Source: Phaeobacter italicus
GTDB lineage: Bacteria > Pseudomonadota > Alphaproteobacteria > Rhodobacterales > Rhodobacteraceae
Length of the DNA: 64,000 nucleotides
Direction of reading: 5' to 3'
Assembly: GCF_001258055.1 (NCBI RefSeq)
Contig: NZ_CVRM01000032.1
Coordinates: 62,001-126,000, forward strand
A model generated the notes under the pieces. It was given only the letters and a program-made list of their open reading frames with translations. It made no database searches and had not been told where the DNA came from. Shown piece by piece: positions 42,222 through 50,748 of this stretch; position 1 is the stretch's first letter, and each line of letters starts with the position of its first letter. Position numbers and translations under genes: made by a program.

Positions 42222-43595
42222 TCAGCCCAGAACGGTTTCAACCGCACGCTGAGTGGCTGCAACAATCTGGTCCGCATCTTGTCTGGTCAGGCAGAAGGGC
42301 GGCGCAAACCCCAGAATGTCCCCCTGAGGCATCGCGCGAGCGATGACCCGGTCCTGCTCTAACAGAGCTGCGGCCACTTGCGGTCCGATCTTGCGGGCGG
42401 GATCAAACAGCCGGCGGTCATCGCGGTCTTCCACGAATTCGACAGCAGCCAGCATGCCCTCACCGCGGATGTCCCCCACATGCGCATGCGACCCCAATGC
42501 CGCACGCAGCCCCTCTTGCAGGTAGGCTCCGACGGTTCCGGCGTTCTCGACCAGTCCCAGCTTGTCGATCAGCTCCAGATTGGCCACCCCTGCGGCAGCC
42601 CCGATGGGATGCGCCGAATAGGTCCAGCCGTGACCAATCGGGCCATTCTCGTCGGTGCCCTGCTCCAGCACCTTCCACATCCGATCAGACACGATAGATC
42701 CTGACAGCGGCGCATAGGCCGAGGTCAGCCCCTTGGCGATGGTGATGATATCGGGCTTCATACCGTAGTGGTCCGAGCCAAACATACTGCCAAGCCTGCC
42801 AAATCCGGTGACAACCTCATCCGCGATCAGCAGGATGTCATGTTTTTTGAGAACGGCTTGGATCGCATCCCAATAGCCCGCAGGTGGCGGCACAATACCA
42901 CCGGTTCCCAACACCGGTTCACCGATGAAGGCCGCGATGCTATCAGCGCCTTCCGCCTTGATCAGAGCCTCGAGCGAAGCAACGCATTGTGCCACAAACT
43001 CCGCTTCCGACTGGTTGGTATCCTCCCGACGGAAGTAGTAGGGCGCATCCGTGTGCACGACCTGCGCCAGGGGCAGATCGAATTTCTTGTGGAACAGCTC
43101 CAACCCGGTCAGTGAACCTGTCATCAGGCCTGAACCGTGATAACCGCGCCAGCGAGAGATGATTTTCTTTTTCTGCGGACGCCCAAGGATGTTGTTGTAA
43201 TACCAGACCAACTTGATGTTGGTTTCATTCGCATCAGAACCGCCAAGTCCAAAATACACCTTGGACATATGGGACGGCGACCGATCCAGAATCATCTTTG
43301 CCAGCGTGATCGACGCCTCTGTCCCATGACCGACATAGGAATGGTAATAGGCCAGTTCCCGTGCTTGTTCCGCGATGGCGTCGGCGATTTCCTGACGGCC
43401 ATATCCGACATTCACGCAGTAAAGCCCTGCAAAAGCGTCCAGAAGCTGGGTTCCATCCCGGTCTTCGATGTGAACCCCGCTGGCCGTCCGGATCACCCGG
43501 TTCGCGCTTTCACCACGCGCGTGCTGCGCAAGATGGGTGGAGGGATGAAAAAAGCAATCGCGATCCCAGGCATCAAGATGATCATTGGTCAGCAT
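42222..43595 (-). CDS. Class III PLP-dependent aminotransferase
   Basis: A 457-residue enzyme of the omega-amino acid / diamine group. It has YFGLGGSDANETNIKLVWYY, the cofactor-contacting LIADEVVTGFGRLG and the PLP lysine in ITIAKGLTSAYAPL. Such enzymes move an omega-amino group, often to pyruvate. In ectoine catabolism a class III enzyme (DoeD) converts diaminobutyrate to aspartate semialdehyde, so with the divergent DoeA-like hydrolase this is a plausible role, but not proven. It shares a promoter region with that gene. Confidence 0.85.
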   Translation of the reverse strand: MLTNDHLDAWDRDCFFHPSTHLAQHARGESANRVIRTASGVHIEDRDGTQLLDAFAGLYCVNVGYGRQEIADAIAEQARELAYYHSYVGHGTEASITLAKMILDRSPSHMSKVYFGLGGSDANETNIKLVWYYNNILGRPQKKKIISRWRGYHGSGLMTGSLTGLELFHKKFDLPLAQVVHTDAPYYFRREDTNQSEAEFVAQCVASLEALIKAEGADSIAAFIGEPVLGTGGIVPPPAGYWDAIQAVLKKHDILLIADEVVTGFGRLGSMFGSDHYGMKPDIITIAKGLTSAYAPLSGSIVSDRMWKVLEQGTDENGPIGHGWTYSAHPIGAAAGVANLELIDKLGLVENAGTVGAYLQEGLRAALGSHAHVGDIRGEGMLAAVEFVEDRDDRRLFDPARKIGPQVAAALLEQDRVIARAMPQGDILGFAPPFCLTRQDADQIVAATQRAVETVLG

Positions 43596-43638
43596 ATTCG
43601 GTCCTCATATCTGCGGACCCAAGGCGTGGATCCATATT

Positions 43639-43648
43639 TTGTACACAA
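43639..43648. promoter_or_regulatory. Putative GntR operator 1
   Basis: TTGT-AC-ACAA, a dyad with the TTGT-N2-ACAA form common to GntR-family operators. It lies 44 bases before the aminotransferase start. Its sequence is the reverse complement of operator 2. Confidence 0.6.
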
Positions 43649-43741
43649 CCAGTCAAACCAAATGCATTCCGTCAAGCGTTTTTCCGAAGATAGCCGTGAA
43701 TAACTCACCAAACCCCGATAGGAATTGCCAGATCAATTCCG

Positions 43742-43755
43742 ATTTGTGTACAAAT
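43742..43755. promoter_or_regulatory. Putative GntR operator 2
   Basis: ATTTGT-GT-ACAAAT, a perfect 6-2-6 dyad, 30 bases before the DoeA-like start. Its core TTGTGTACAA is the exact inverse of operator 1, and the centres are 105 bases apart, about ten helical turns. Confidence 0.65.
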
Positions 43756-43784
43756 TCAAGGAATCAGCGAAAAAGAGCCCTTCC

Positions 43785-44987
43785 ATGCCAGCCATCGACC
43801 TCCCCTTTTCCAGACAGGAATACGACCGACGCCTAACCAAAACGCGGGCCGCCATGCAGGCACTCGATCTGGATATCCTTTTTGTCACGGACCCTTCCAA
43901 TCAGGCATGGCTGACGGGCTATGACGGATGGTCCTTTTACGTTCATCAGGGGGTCATCCTCCCGCAGGAAGGTGATCCGATCTGGTGGGGACGGCGAATG
44001 GATTCCTTTGGCGCCCGCCGTACCGTGTGGATGCAGGAAAGCGAGATCACCGGCTATGACGACAGCTACGTCCAATCGACCACGCGTCACCCGATGCAGG
44101 ATCTTGCCCAGCATTTGCTGGCGCTCGCGGATCGACAGGGGTCTGCCCGCCCGCGCATCGGGGTCGAGATGGAAAACTACTATTACTCAGCCAAGGCCCA
44201 TGCCGTTCTGACCAACGCCATGCCCGAGGCACATCTCATTGATGCAACCGCGCTTGTGAACTGGCAGCGCGCTGTCAAATCCGACGAAGAGCAGGTCTTT
44301 GTCCGCAAGGCCGCCCGGATTTCCGATCATATCATGCAGCTTGCCATCGATCGCGCGGCCCCCGGTCAACGCAAGAATGAACTGGTTGGCGATATCATGC
44401 AGGCGGGCATCTATGGCACTGGCGGGGATTGGGGGGATTACCCGGCGATTGTTCCTCTCACCCCTTCCGGTCAGGACGCCACAGCGGCGCATCTGACTTG
44501 GGATGGCCGCGAGATGCAGATGGAGGAGGCAACATTCTTTGAACTTTCCGGCTGCTATCGCCGCTATCACGCCCCCCTGTGCCGGACCGTCCATCTAGGC
44601 CCCGCGCCAAAGGACATGCTGCACGCAGCCCAGGCGCTGGAGGACGGGTTGGCCGCCGGGATCGAGGCCGCACGCGCAGGCAACACCGCCGGTGATATCG
44701 CGCGCGCCCTGCATGCAGAACTGAAAAAGAACGGCATCGATCGCAATGGGCGCTGTGGCTACCCAATCGGGCTCAGCTATCCGCCAGACTGGGGAGAGCG
44801 GACCATCTCCATCCGCGAAGAAGACAACAGCGAACTACGCCCTGGCATGACATTTCACTTCATGCCCGGCCTCTGGATGGACAACTGGGGTCTGGAAACC
44901 ACCGAAACCATCCTGATCCGGGACGACGGCCCTGCAGAGGCACTATCGCAGATAGATCGCAAATTGTTCGTGAAGGACGCAGACTAA
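43785..44987 (+). CDS. doeA: DoeA-like hydrolase (M24 family, ectoine hydrolase type)
   Basis: A 400-residue 'pita-bread' hydrolase from the ATG at 43785. The N-terminal half (TDPSNQAWLTGYDGWSFYVH, then GRRMDSFGARRTVWM) and C-terminal half (GYPIGLSYPPDWGERTISIR, then GMTFHFMPGLWMDNWGLETT) follow ectoine hydrolase DoeA along most of its length. DoeA opens the ectoine ring to N-acetyl-diaminobutyrate. The usual ectoine partners (DoeB, UehABC transporter, EutABC) are absent here, so a related substrate is possible. It overlaps the deacetylase gene by one base. Confidence 0.75.
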   Translation: MPAIDLPFSRQEYDRRLTKTRAAMQALDLDILFVTDPSNQAWLTGYDGWSFYVHQGVILPQEGDPIWWGRRMDSFGARRTVWMQESEITGYDDSYVQSTTRHPMQDLAQHLLALADRQGSARPRIGVEMENYYYSAKAHAVLTNAMPEAHLIDATALVNWQRAVKSDEEQVFVRKAARISDHIMQLAIDRAAPGQRKNELVGDIMQAGIYGTGGDWGDYPAIVPLTPSGQDATAAHLTWDGREMQMEEATFFELSGCYRRYHAPLCRTVHLGPAPKDMLHAAQALEDGLAAGIEAARAGNTAGDIARALHAELKKNGIDRNGRCGYPIGLSYPPDWGERTISIREEDNSELRPGMTFHFMPGLWMDNWGLETTETILIRDDGPAEALSQIDRKLFVKDAD

Positions 44988-46144
44988 TGCAGCGGCTCGC
45001 CCGCACCGAGGAAATTCTTGCCCAGCTCGTCGGGTTTCCCACCGTGTCCTGCGACAGCAACCGGGCCTGCATTGCCTATGTTGCCGAACAACTGGAGGCC
45101 GCAGGCGCACGGGTAGAAATCCTGCCGGATGAGAGCGGGCACAAGGCCAATCTCCTTGCCACCATCGGCCCCGACCGACCCGGTGGTTTGATGCTGTCTG
45201 CCCATAGCGACGTGGTGCCTGTTACTGATCAGATCTGGCAGAGCGACCCCTTTACCCTGCTGTCGCGCAATGACGCACTGTATGGGCGCGGAACATGCGA
45301 CATGAAGGGGTTTCTGGCGGCGACGCTGGCAATGGCGCCCCATTTCGCTGATCTCCCGCTCAAACGACCGATCCACTATGCCATCACCTATGACGAGGAA
45401 ATCGGCTGTTTTGGCGCGCAGCACCTTGCCCGCATTCTGGAAAGCCGGCCAATCCGGCCCGCACAGGCGCTCATTGGCGAGCCGACAGAAATGCAGGTGA
45501 TTGATGCTCACAAAGGATGTTTTGAATACACGACCATCATCAGCGGGCTAGAGGGCCACGGATCCATGCCCGATCTGGGTGTAAACGCCGCTGAATACGC
45601 CGCGCGTTTTGTCAGCGTTCTGGTGAGGCTGAAACAGCAGCTGAAATCAGCATGCCCCCCAGACAGCCCCTTTGATCCACCCTGGACCACAATCAATACG
45701 GGCGCCCTGACCGGCGGTCAGGCGCATAACGTGATCCCGGGCTCGGCCCAGATCGATTGGGAAATGCGCCCGGTTCAGCGGGTCGATGCGCTTCATGTGA
45801 AACAAACGCTGCAAACCCTGTGCGAAGAGGAACTGCTGCCCGAAATGCGGGCGGTATGTCCGCAGGCAGATATCGTGACCACCGCGCTGGCGGAAGTGGA
45901 CGGGCTGAACGCGATGACGCAAAATCCATTGCGTGACACTCTGCTCGCAATCACTGGACAGAATGGCGCCTCTACTGTTCCCTTCGGCACTGAGGCAGGC
46001 GTCTATCAGGCCCTTGGGATGGATGTCGTGGTCTGCGGGCCCGGATCCATCGCGCAGGCCCACAAACCGGATGAGTTTATCACCCACTCGCAACTTTCGC
46101 TCTGCCTTGATCTGTTGGAGCAGCTGGCGCAAAGACTGACATGA
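44987..46144 (+). CDS. M20-family deacetylase (ArgE-like)
   Basis: A 385-residue zinc enzyme with the ArgE/DapE metal-ligand motifs: LSAHSDVVPV, GRGTCDMKGF, TYDEEIGCFGAQH and GEPTEMQV. The middle dimerisation domain (EGHGSMPDLGVNAAEYAARF) is present. It removes an acyl group from an N-acylated amino acid. Its one-base overlap with the DoeA-like gene suggests that it deacetylates that enzyme's product, a step normally done by the unrelated DoeB. Biosynthetic ArgE is less likely because no arginine genes are near. Confidence 0.82.
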   Translation: MQRLARTEEILAQLVGFPTVSCDSNRACIAYVAEQLEAAGARVEILPDESGHKANLLATIGPDRPGGLMLSAHSDVVPVTDQIWQSDPFTLLSRNDALYGRGTCDMKGFLAATLAMAPHFADLPLKRPIHYAITYDEEIGCFGAQHLARILESRPIRPAQALIGEPTEMQVIDAHKGCFEYTTIISGLEGHGSMPDLGVNAAEYAARFVSVLVRLKQQLKSACPPDSPFDPPWTTINTGALTGGQAHNVIPGSAQIDWEMRPVQRVDALHVKQTLQTLCEEELLPEMRAVCPQADIVTTALAEVDGLNAMTQNPLRDTLLAITGQNGASTVPFGTEAGVYQALGMDVVVCGPGSIAQAHKPDEFITHSQLSLCLDLLEQLAQRLT

Positions 46145-46163
46145 CACCAATTCGCAGGACAGA

Positions 46164-46868
46164 ATGACTCTGAACACCCCCACCCAACTCACGGCAGCCG
46201 CCGACTTGTCTGCAAAGGACCGGTTTGAGTGGATCCACGGCGAAATACGCGACCGGATCTGCCTGTTGGACTATGCGCCTGGCACGCGGCTATCCGAGGT
46301 TGCCCTCGCAGAGGAGTTTGGAATCAGCCGCACACCGCTCCGCCGTGTTCTCGGCCGTCTCGAAGACGAAGGCCTGCTGCAATCCGTGCATGGGGCAGGT
46401 ACGTTTGTGACAGAAGTATCCCTGGAGGAGCTGGAACAGACGTTTCAGCTCCGCATGGAATTGGCAGGGCTTCTTGGCCAGCTGTCACCGAAACAGGATC
46501 TCGACGAAATCATCGGTACGTTCCACCGGCTCGCGGATCGATCGCTGGATGGGTTGCAGGACCAGGACCCCCGCGCATTTGCGCAGCTGTTGACTGATTT
46601 CTTCAGAACCACGCTTCTGCTGACAGACAACCAACCGTTACGCGACACCGCAGAACGGCTGTATTACCGCACAGCAAGGTTCTGGTTGCAGTCGGTCTTT
46701 GCCTCTCGTCTGGATCTGGCGGCAGAGATGGAGATCTTTCACCGAGAGCTGAAAGACGTCATTGGAGCGCTGCAAATCGGAGATCTACATGCCGCCGCAT
46801 TGATGCAGCGCGCCCATATCTCCATGAGTTTTGTCAGGATGAAAGCGGGCCAATTGTCTGCCCTCTGA
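46164..46868 (+). CDS. GntR-family transcriptional regulator (FCD type)
   Basis: A 234-residue regulator. The N-terminal winged helix spans about residues 20–85 (LSEVALAEEFGISRTPLRRV, then EDEGLLQSVHGAGTFV); the C-terminal ~130 residues are helical, as in FCD effector domains. It lies 19 bases after the deacetylase gene and is the natural candidate to bind the two TTGT-N2-ACAA sites upstream of the operon, with the catabolic substrate or an intermediate as effector. Confidence 0.88.
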   Translation: MTLNTPTQLTAAADLSAKDRFEWIHGEIRDRICLLDYAPGTRLSEVALAEEFGISRTPLRRVLGRLEDEGLLQSVHGAGTFVTEVSLEELEQTFQLRMELAGLLGQLSPKQDLDEIIGTFHRLADRSLDGLQDQDPRAFAQLLTDFFRTTLLLTDNQPLRDTAERLYYRTARFWLQSVFASRLDLAAEMEIFHRELKDVIGALQIGDLHAAALMQRAHISMSFVRMKAGQLSAL

Positions 46869-46919
46869 CTGCGGGGATGCAGTCACCAAAATCCTAAAGT
46901 CGCGGTTTTCGGAGAAGAG

Positions 46920-46995
46920 TGGTGCCGCTGAAGGGACTCGAACCCCCGACCCCATCATTACGAATGACGTGCTCTACCAGCTGAGCTACAGCGGC
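46920..46995 (-). tRNA. tRNA-Thr (anticodon CGT)
   Basis: A 76-base cloverleaf with the acceptor stem GCCGCTG/CAGCGGC, D arm AGCTCAGCTGGTAGAGC, anticodon stem CGTCA/TGATG around loop TTCGTAA (anticodon CGT, reads ACG), T arm GGGGGTTCGAGTCCCC, discriminator A and an encoded CCA end. Confidence 0.96.
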
Positions 46996-47027
46996 GACCT
47001 GAGGCGATAAAAACCGCCCAAAGTCTT

Positions 47028-47059
47028 GTGCGGCGCGCTTTAGCATTCGCGCGCCGCAC
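47028..47059 (-). terminator. GC-rich hairpin after the hemY-like gene
   Basis: A perfect 11-bp stem (47028–47038 with 47049–47059) and 10-base loop, starting 10 bases past the gene's stop. There is no T-run on the minus strand, so it may end or protect the transcript. Confidence 0.5.
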
Positions 47060-47068
47060 GGAAAAGAT

Positions 47069-48559
47069 CTATTTTGCGTCCTTCAATTCCGCATCCTCTG
47101 ATACGGTTGCGGAATCATCTTCAGCGTCGGTCTGATCATCTTCCAACAGTTCGACATCGGCGATGTCGGCCCCATGCGCCTCGTCTGCCTGCGGCTTGCC
47201 AGTCAACAACGGGAGCACCTGCGGGCCCATCACATGAGGGGCTTCTGGGCGGGTCCAGCTGAGGGTGTCGAAACTCGCGCAGTTTTCACAGACCGGCGCC
47301 CAGTCGGCATGGATGTGATTGCATTTGTCACAAACCCACTGTGGCCCGCGCGGTGCACTGAGGGCGCGAGTGAGCCACCCCTGAATGACCGCATCTGGTG
47401 CACCTTCGCCCTTTTCGATTGCCGCCATCAACGTCAGCGCCCGCGCATCCGGTGCGCGCTCTACCAAATCTCCCAGCGCCCGACGGGCCTCGGGGAAATC
47501 TTCGGCAACGATGTTCAGCTCTGCCATGATCAGGCGTGTTTCATCATGCTGCGGCGCCAACCGCGACAGCTGCACAAACCGTTTGACCCGCTCCTGCGCG
47601 CTCTCGCCCGGCTCTACCTCCGCAAAGGCCTGTGCCAGATCAGGGTGTGGCTGGGCCTCCCATGCCTTCTTCAGGACCCGGATAGCGTTGCGTTTTTTGC
47701 CACGGGAAAGGTATGTCCGGGCCGCCATGGCTGCCGCGGGGACCAGATCAGGGGACAGGCGATTGGCCTCGATGGCCTGCTCCTGCTGCTCAACGGTGGC
47801 TCCATCCTCGACAATTGCCTTGGATGCGGACAGTGCCAGAACGGCATCCCGCCGCTTGTACACATCACGCGGCAGAGTTCCGGTCTTGAGTTTGGTCGTG
47901 AGCGTCTTGCGCGCACCCGCCCAATCCTGGGCCCGGGCCTGTAGCGTCAACAGTGTATCCTGCACTTCTTCGTGCTTGGGACGCAGGGCAAGAGCCTTTT
48001 CCGCCAGCTGGCGCGCGGTCTCTGTGTCACCTTCGGACAGCTTCTGCTTCATGATCCCGCGCACACCGACAAAGCGGGTGGACTGATTGCTGACAAGACG
48101 CTTGTAGGCTTCAGCGGCCTTTTTCGTATCCCCGGCCATTTCAGCAGCCTGCGCAGTCAACAGGTCTGTCAGTTCCGGGTTGTTCAGGTATTTCTCTGCG
48201 CGGGCGGCTTTGGCCATCGCAAGACGCCCCTCGCCAGAGGCAAGCGCCATCATGCCATCAGACAGGGCCTGATAGCCTTTCCGCTCGCGCCCCTTGTCCC
48301 AATAGCGCGACAGGGCCGTTTCATCCCCGTTCAAAAAGCGCAGCGTGGCAATAAGCAACGACAGCACCTTGAACCCAAGCCAGACAGCAAACACCAGCAC
48401 AGCAAGCGCAATCACCGACTGCAATGCGCTCAGGGTGTATTCGGTGCCTGCAACTGTAATCTGCACACCGCCGGCGGTCTCTGTCAGCAGAGAGGCACCA
48501 AACGCGAGAACAGCAACAATTGCGACGAAAACGAGGATCTTCAACAATGACCAGAGCAT
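47069..48559 (-). CDS. hemY: HemY-like TPR membrane protein with zinc ribbon
   Basis: A 496-residue protein. It has two N-terminal membrane helices (about residues 5–25 and 42–70, ALAVLVFAVWLGFKVLSLLI), then TPR-type helical repeats, and near residues 405–430 a CxxC...CxxC zinc ribbon (CDKCNHIHADWAPVCENC). The tail is acidic. It is the alphaproteobacterial HemY-type protein usually next to hemD; the enzyme activity is unproven. The ribbon resembles that of LapB, which controls LPS synthesis. It starts 10 bases after the mitofilin-like gene. Confidence 0.85.
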   Translation of the reverse strand: MLWSLLKILVFVAIVAVLAFGASLLTETAGGVQITVAGTEYTLSALQSVIALAVLVFAVWLGFKVLSLLIATLRFLNGDETALSRYWDKGRERKGYQALSDGMMALASGEGRLAMAKAARAEKYLNNPELTDLLTAQAAEMAGDTKKAAEAYKRLVSNQSTRFVGVRGIMKQKLSEGDTETARQLAEKALALRPKHEEVQDTLLTLQARAQDWAGARKTLTTKLKTGTLPRDVYKRRDAVLALSASKAIVEDGATVEQQEQAIEANRLSPDLVPAAAMAARTYLSRGKKRNAIRVLKKAWEAQPHPDLAQAFAEVEPGESAQERVKRFVQLSRLAPQHDETRLIMAELNIVAEDFPEARRALGDLVERAPDARALTLMAAIEKGEGAPDAVIQGWLTRALSAPRGPQWVCDKCNHIHADWAPVCENCASFDTLSWTRPEAPHVMGPQVLPLLTGKPQADEAHGADIADVELLEDDQTDAEDDSATVSEDAELKDAK

Positions 48560-48569
48560 GGCGGCTTCC

Positions 48570-49892
48570 TTATTTGGCGGTCAGGCTTGTGGCCAATTCA
48601 TTGACTTCGGCAACGGCAGACAGGCGCGCGCGTGCCGCAGCCTCCCAATCTGCCAGCGGCACCCGTGCAGCCTCCGGCAGGGTGGACAGCTCGTCCAGGG
48701 CACCTTGCAGGTTGCCTGCGTGAACCGCTGCTTCGGCGCGGGACAGGACAGCATCCGGATCCTCGCCATCGCGCGGCTCTACTGATCGGGCACCAAGCTG
48801 GCGGCGGACATAGGCGGCCAACCCGCCAGTGCCTTTGGTTTCGTCCCGCGCAACGGCCAACGCATCGCGCGCTGCAGGGGCAAAACTGTCTCTGAGGCTC
48901 GATAGCGTGCTGACGCCACCCTCGGCAGATCCAGCCAGCGCATCGGGGACATCAACGCCCAGCGCAGTCAGTTCGTCCAGCAGTCCCGCATAGCTTGCGC
49001 CTGCATCAATCGCGCCGCGCAAACGTGCCACGACAGTCTGCGCACTGGCCAAACGCGCAGCTTCGGCGCTGGCGATTTCCATTTCACTGGCCTCTGCCAG
49101 TTTTTGTTCGATCTCTGCGCTTTGCGCTGCCAGATTGTCCTGCAGCTTTGCCAGCTCTGCCTCAAAGGCGGCGACCGCTTCAGGGCTCGCTGCATCTGTG
49201 ATGGGGCGGCTTTCCAACGCATCGACACGTTGCGCAAGAAGGTCCAGCGCATCGGTCACGTCAGCCGTCCCAGAAGAGGTACCAGCCGAGCGGAGCGCAT
49301 CCAATTCCTGCGTCAGCGCATTTAGCTGCGTCTCAATCGGATCCAGTGACGGGGCAGTTGTTTCGGAAAGCCGCGCCTCAAGCTCAGCAATTTTTGCATT
49401 CAGCTCTTGCTCGACTCTCTCAAGCTGCGCTGCATCCACACCGGGAGCAGAGCGCCAGGAGGGGGGCAGGAATTCATTAAGTACATTTGTTTGCCCTGCA
49501 ACGAACCCAAGGCCCGCGGCCACGACACCACCCAACAAGGCAGCCCCAAATCCGCCGCGTCGCTCAATAACCTGTTGCGGTTCAGGTGCCGGGGGTTCAG
49601 CGTATGATGGCTCCGCCGTTTGTTCGGGAACGATAGCTTCATCATGCTGTTCATCATCAACAGGTTGATCCGCCTCAGCGACAACTTCGGGGTCCGCTGA
49701 TGCATCGGTCTCAACCTGCACCTCCTGTTCCGGGTCAGGTGAATCCCCGGACTGCTCCGGCTTCGCTTCTGCGATCTCGGCGTCAACAGGCTCCGTCAGG
49801 GTGTCTGTCGCCTTGGTCTCGGTGTCCGTCTCCGCAACAGACGTATCGGCAATATCCACCTTCGTCTCTTCGGATTGCTTCTTGTCAGCCAC
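48570..49892 (-). CDS. Mitofilin-like inner-membrane protein
   Basis: A 440-residue protein: a long acidic N-terminal region (~100 residues), one membrane helix (about residues 115–135, GFGAALLGGVVAAGLGFVAG), a coiled coil (~150–290, LERVEQELNAKIAELEARLS) and a C-terminal helical domain (LREAVHAG-like, LSTLPEAARVPLADWEAAAR). This is the bacterial relative of mitochondrial mitofilin/Mic60, found between hemD and hemY in alphaproteobacteria and linked to intracytoplasmic membranes and envelope shape. Confidence 0.8.
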   Translation of the reverse strand: MADKKQSEETKVDIADTSVAETDTETKATDTLTEPVDAEIAEAKPEQSGDSPDPEQEVQVETDASADPEVVAEADQPVDDEQHDEAIVPEQTAEPSYAEPPAPEPQQVIERRGGFGAALLGGVVAAGLGFVAGQTNVLNEFLPPSWRSAPGVDAAQLERVEQELNAKIAELEARLSETTAPSLDPIETQLNALTQELDALRSAGTSSGTADVTDALDLLAQRVDALESRPITDAASPEAVAAFEAELAKLQDNLAAQSAEIEQKLAEASEMEIASAEAARLASAQTVVARLRGAIDAGASYAGLLDELTALGVDVPDALAGSAEGGVSTLSSLRDSFAPAARDALAVARDETKGTGGLAAYVRRQLGARSVEPRDGEDPDAVLSRAEAAVHAGNLQGALDELSTLPEAARVPLADWEAAARARLSAVAEVNELATSLTAK

Positions 49893-49948
49893 GCCGACGC
49901 CCCCCTCGATTCTTCAAAAAATCTCAATACATCAACTCGGCATCAAAC

Positions 49949-50674
49949 TTACTGTGCCGATGGTCCACCCTCAACCCGCGCCAGACGGGCTGCGGCATCA
50001 CGGACCAGTATGTGCATATGCTCTCCAGTTGGAGCCTTACATATCTGCAAGTCTTTGCAATTCAAGCGTTTCAATGGTTCCGCGACGGCATCACTCAGGG
50101 CCAGTAGGCAGAGTTCCGCGCGATATGGTGCCAATTTGACGAATTGCGCAGCGGTCCGCGGTGAAAAAAGCGGCACGATCATCACATCTTGCGCATCCAT
50201 CGCCCGTTCTGTGTCTGCCTCGTAACCTAGGGCAGGCTGGTCATAAATCACTGTCTCAGTGCAGGAAACACCCGCATCCCGCAGCCGCTGCGCTATGAAA
50301 CCTCGGCTATGAATACCCCGTAGATGGACCAAAGGCCGGTCAGGGCGACGCTCAATCAGGTTGGCAACCAACCCATCCGCATCCTGGCCCGCGCAATTGG
50401 CCGTCCACCCGATCTGGGCTGCGGCCGAGGTTGTGCGGGCACCAACGCAATAGGCGCGCTGCGATGGATCGGCAGGCGTTGGCGCAAAGGCAACCGCATT
50501 GGCAGAGGAAAAGATCACATCCCCGGAAAACGGATCCCCCAGATCATGAGCAACGGGCCGCGGTTCGATCAATGGCGCAAAGATCGGCGTGACCTTGGCC
50601 CGCGTGGCAGGGTCCAGTTCTTCAACGAACCGCCGTGCCGCCATCTGGGGCCGTGTCATCAGCAGGCCGACCAT
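49949..50674 (-). CDS. hemD: HemD, uroporphyrinogen-III synthase
   Basis: A 241-residue protein from the ATG at 50674; the ORF extension to 50755 overlaps tsaD and is rejected. The start (LLMTRPQMAARRFVEEL), the middle (DVIFSSANAVAF) and the C-terminal half (VSCTETVIYDQPALG, then VMIVPLFSPRTAAQFV) match the weakly conserved HemD family. It closes hydroxymethylbilane to uroporphyrinogen III for haem synthesis. It is divergent from tsaD, as in other Rhodobacterales, and precedes the mitofilin-like and hemY-like genes. Confidence 0.88.
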   Translation of the reverse strand: MVGLLMTRPQMAARRFVEELDPATRAKVTPIFAPLIEPRPVAHDLGDPFSGDVIFSSANAVAFAPTPADPSQRAYCVGARTTSAAAQIGWTANCAGQDADGLVANLIERRPDRPLVHLRGIHSRGFIAQRLRDAGVSCTETVIYDQPALGYEADTERAMDAQDVMIVPLFSPRTAAQFVKLAPYRAELCLLALSDAVAEPLKRLNCKDLQICKAPTGEHMHILVRDAAARLARVEGGPSAQ

Positions 50675-50748
50675 CTCTCGCCCCTCGGGATTGTTCGCCA
50701 CTGACTTAGGTGGTAGCCCCGGCACGACAATGATGCAACGGTAACGCC

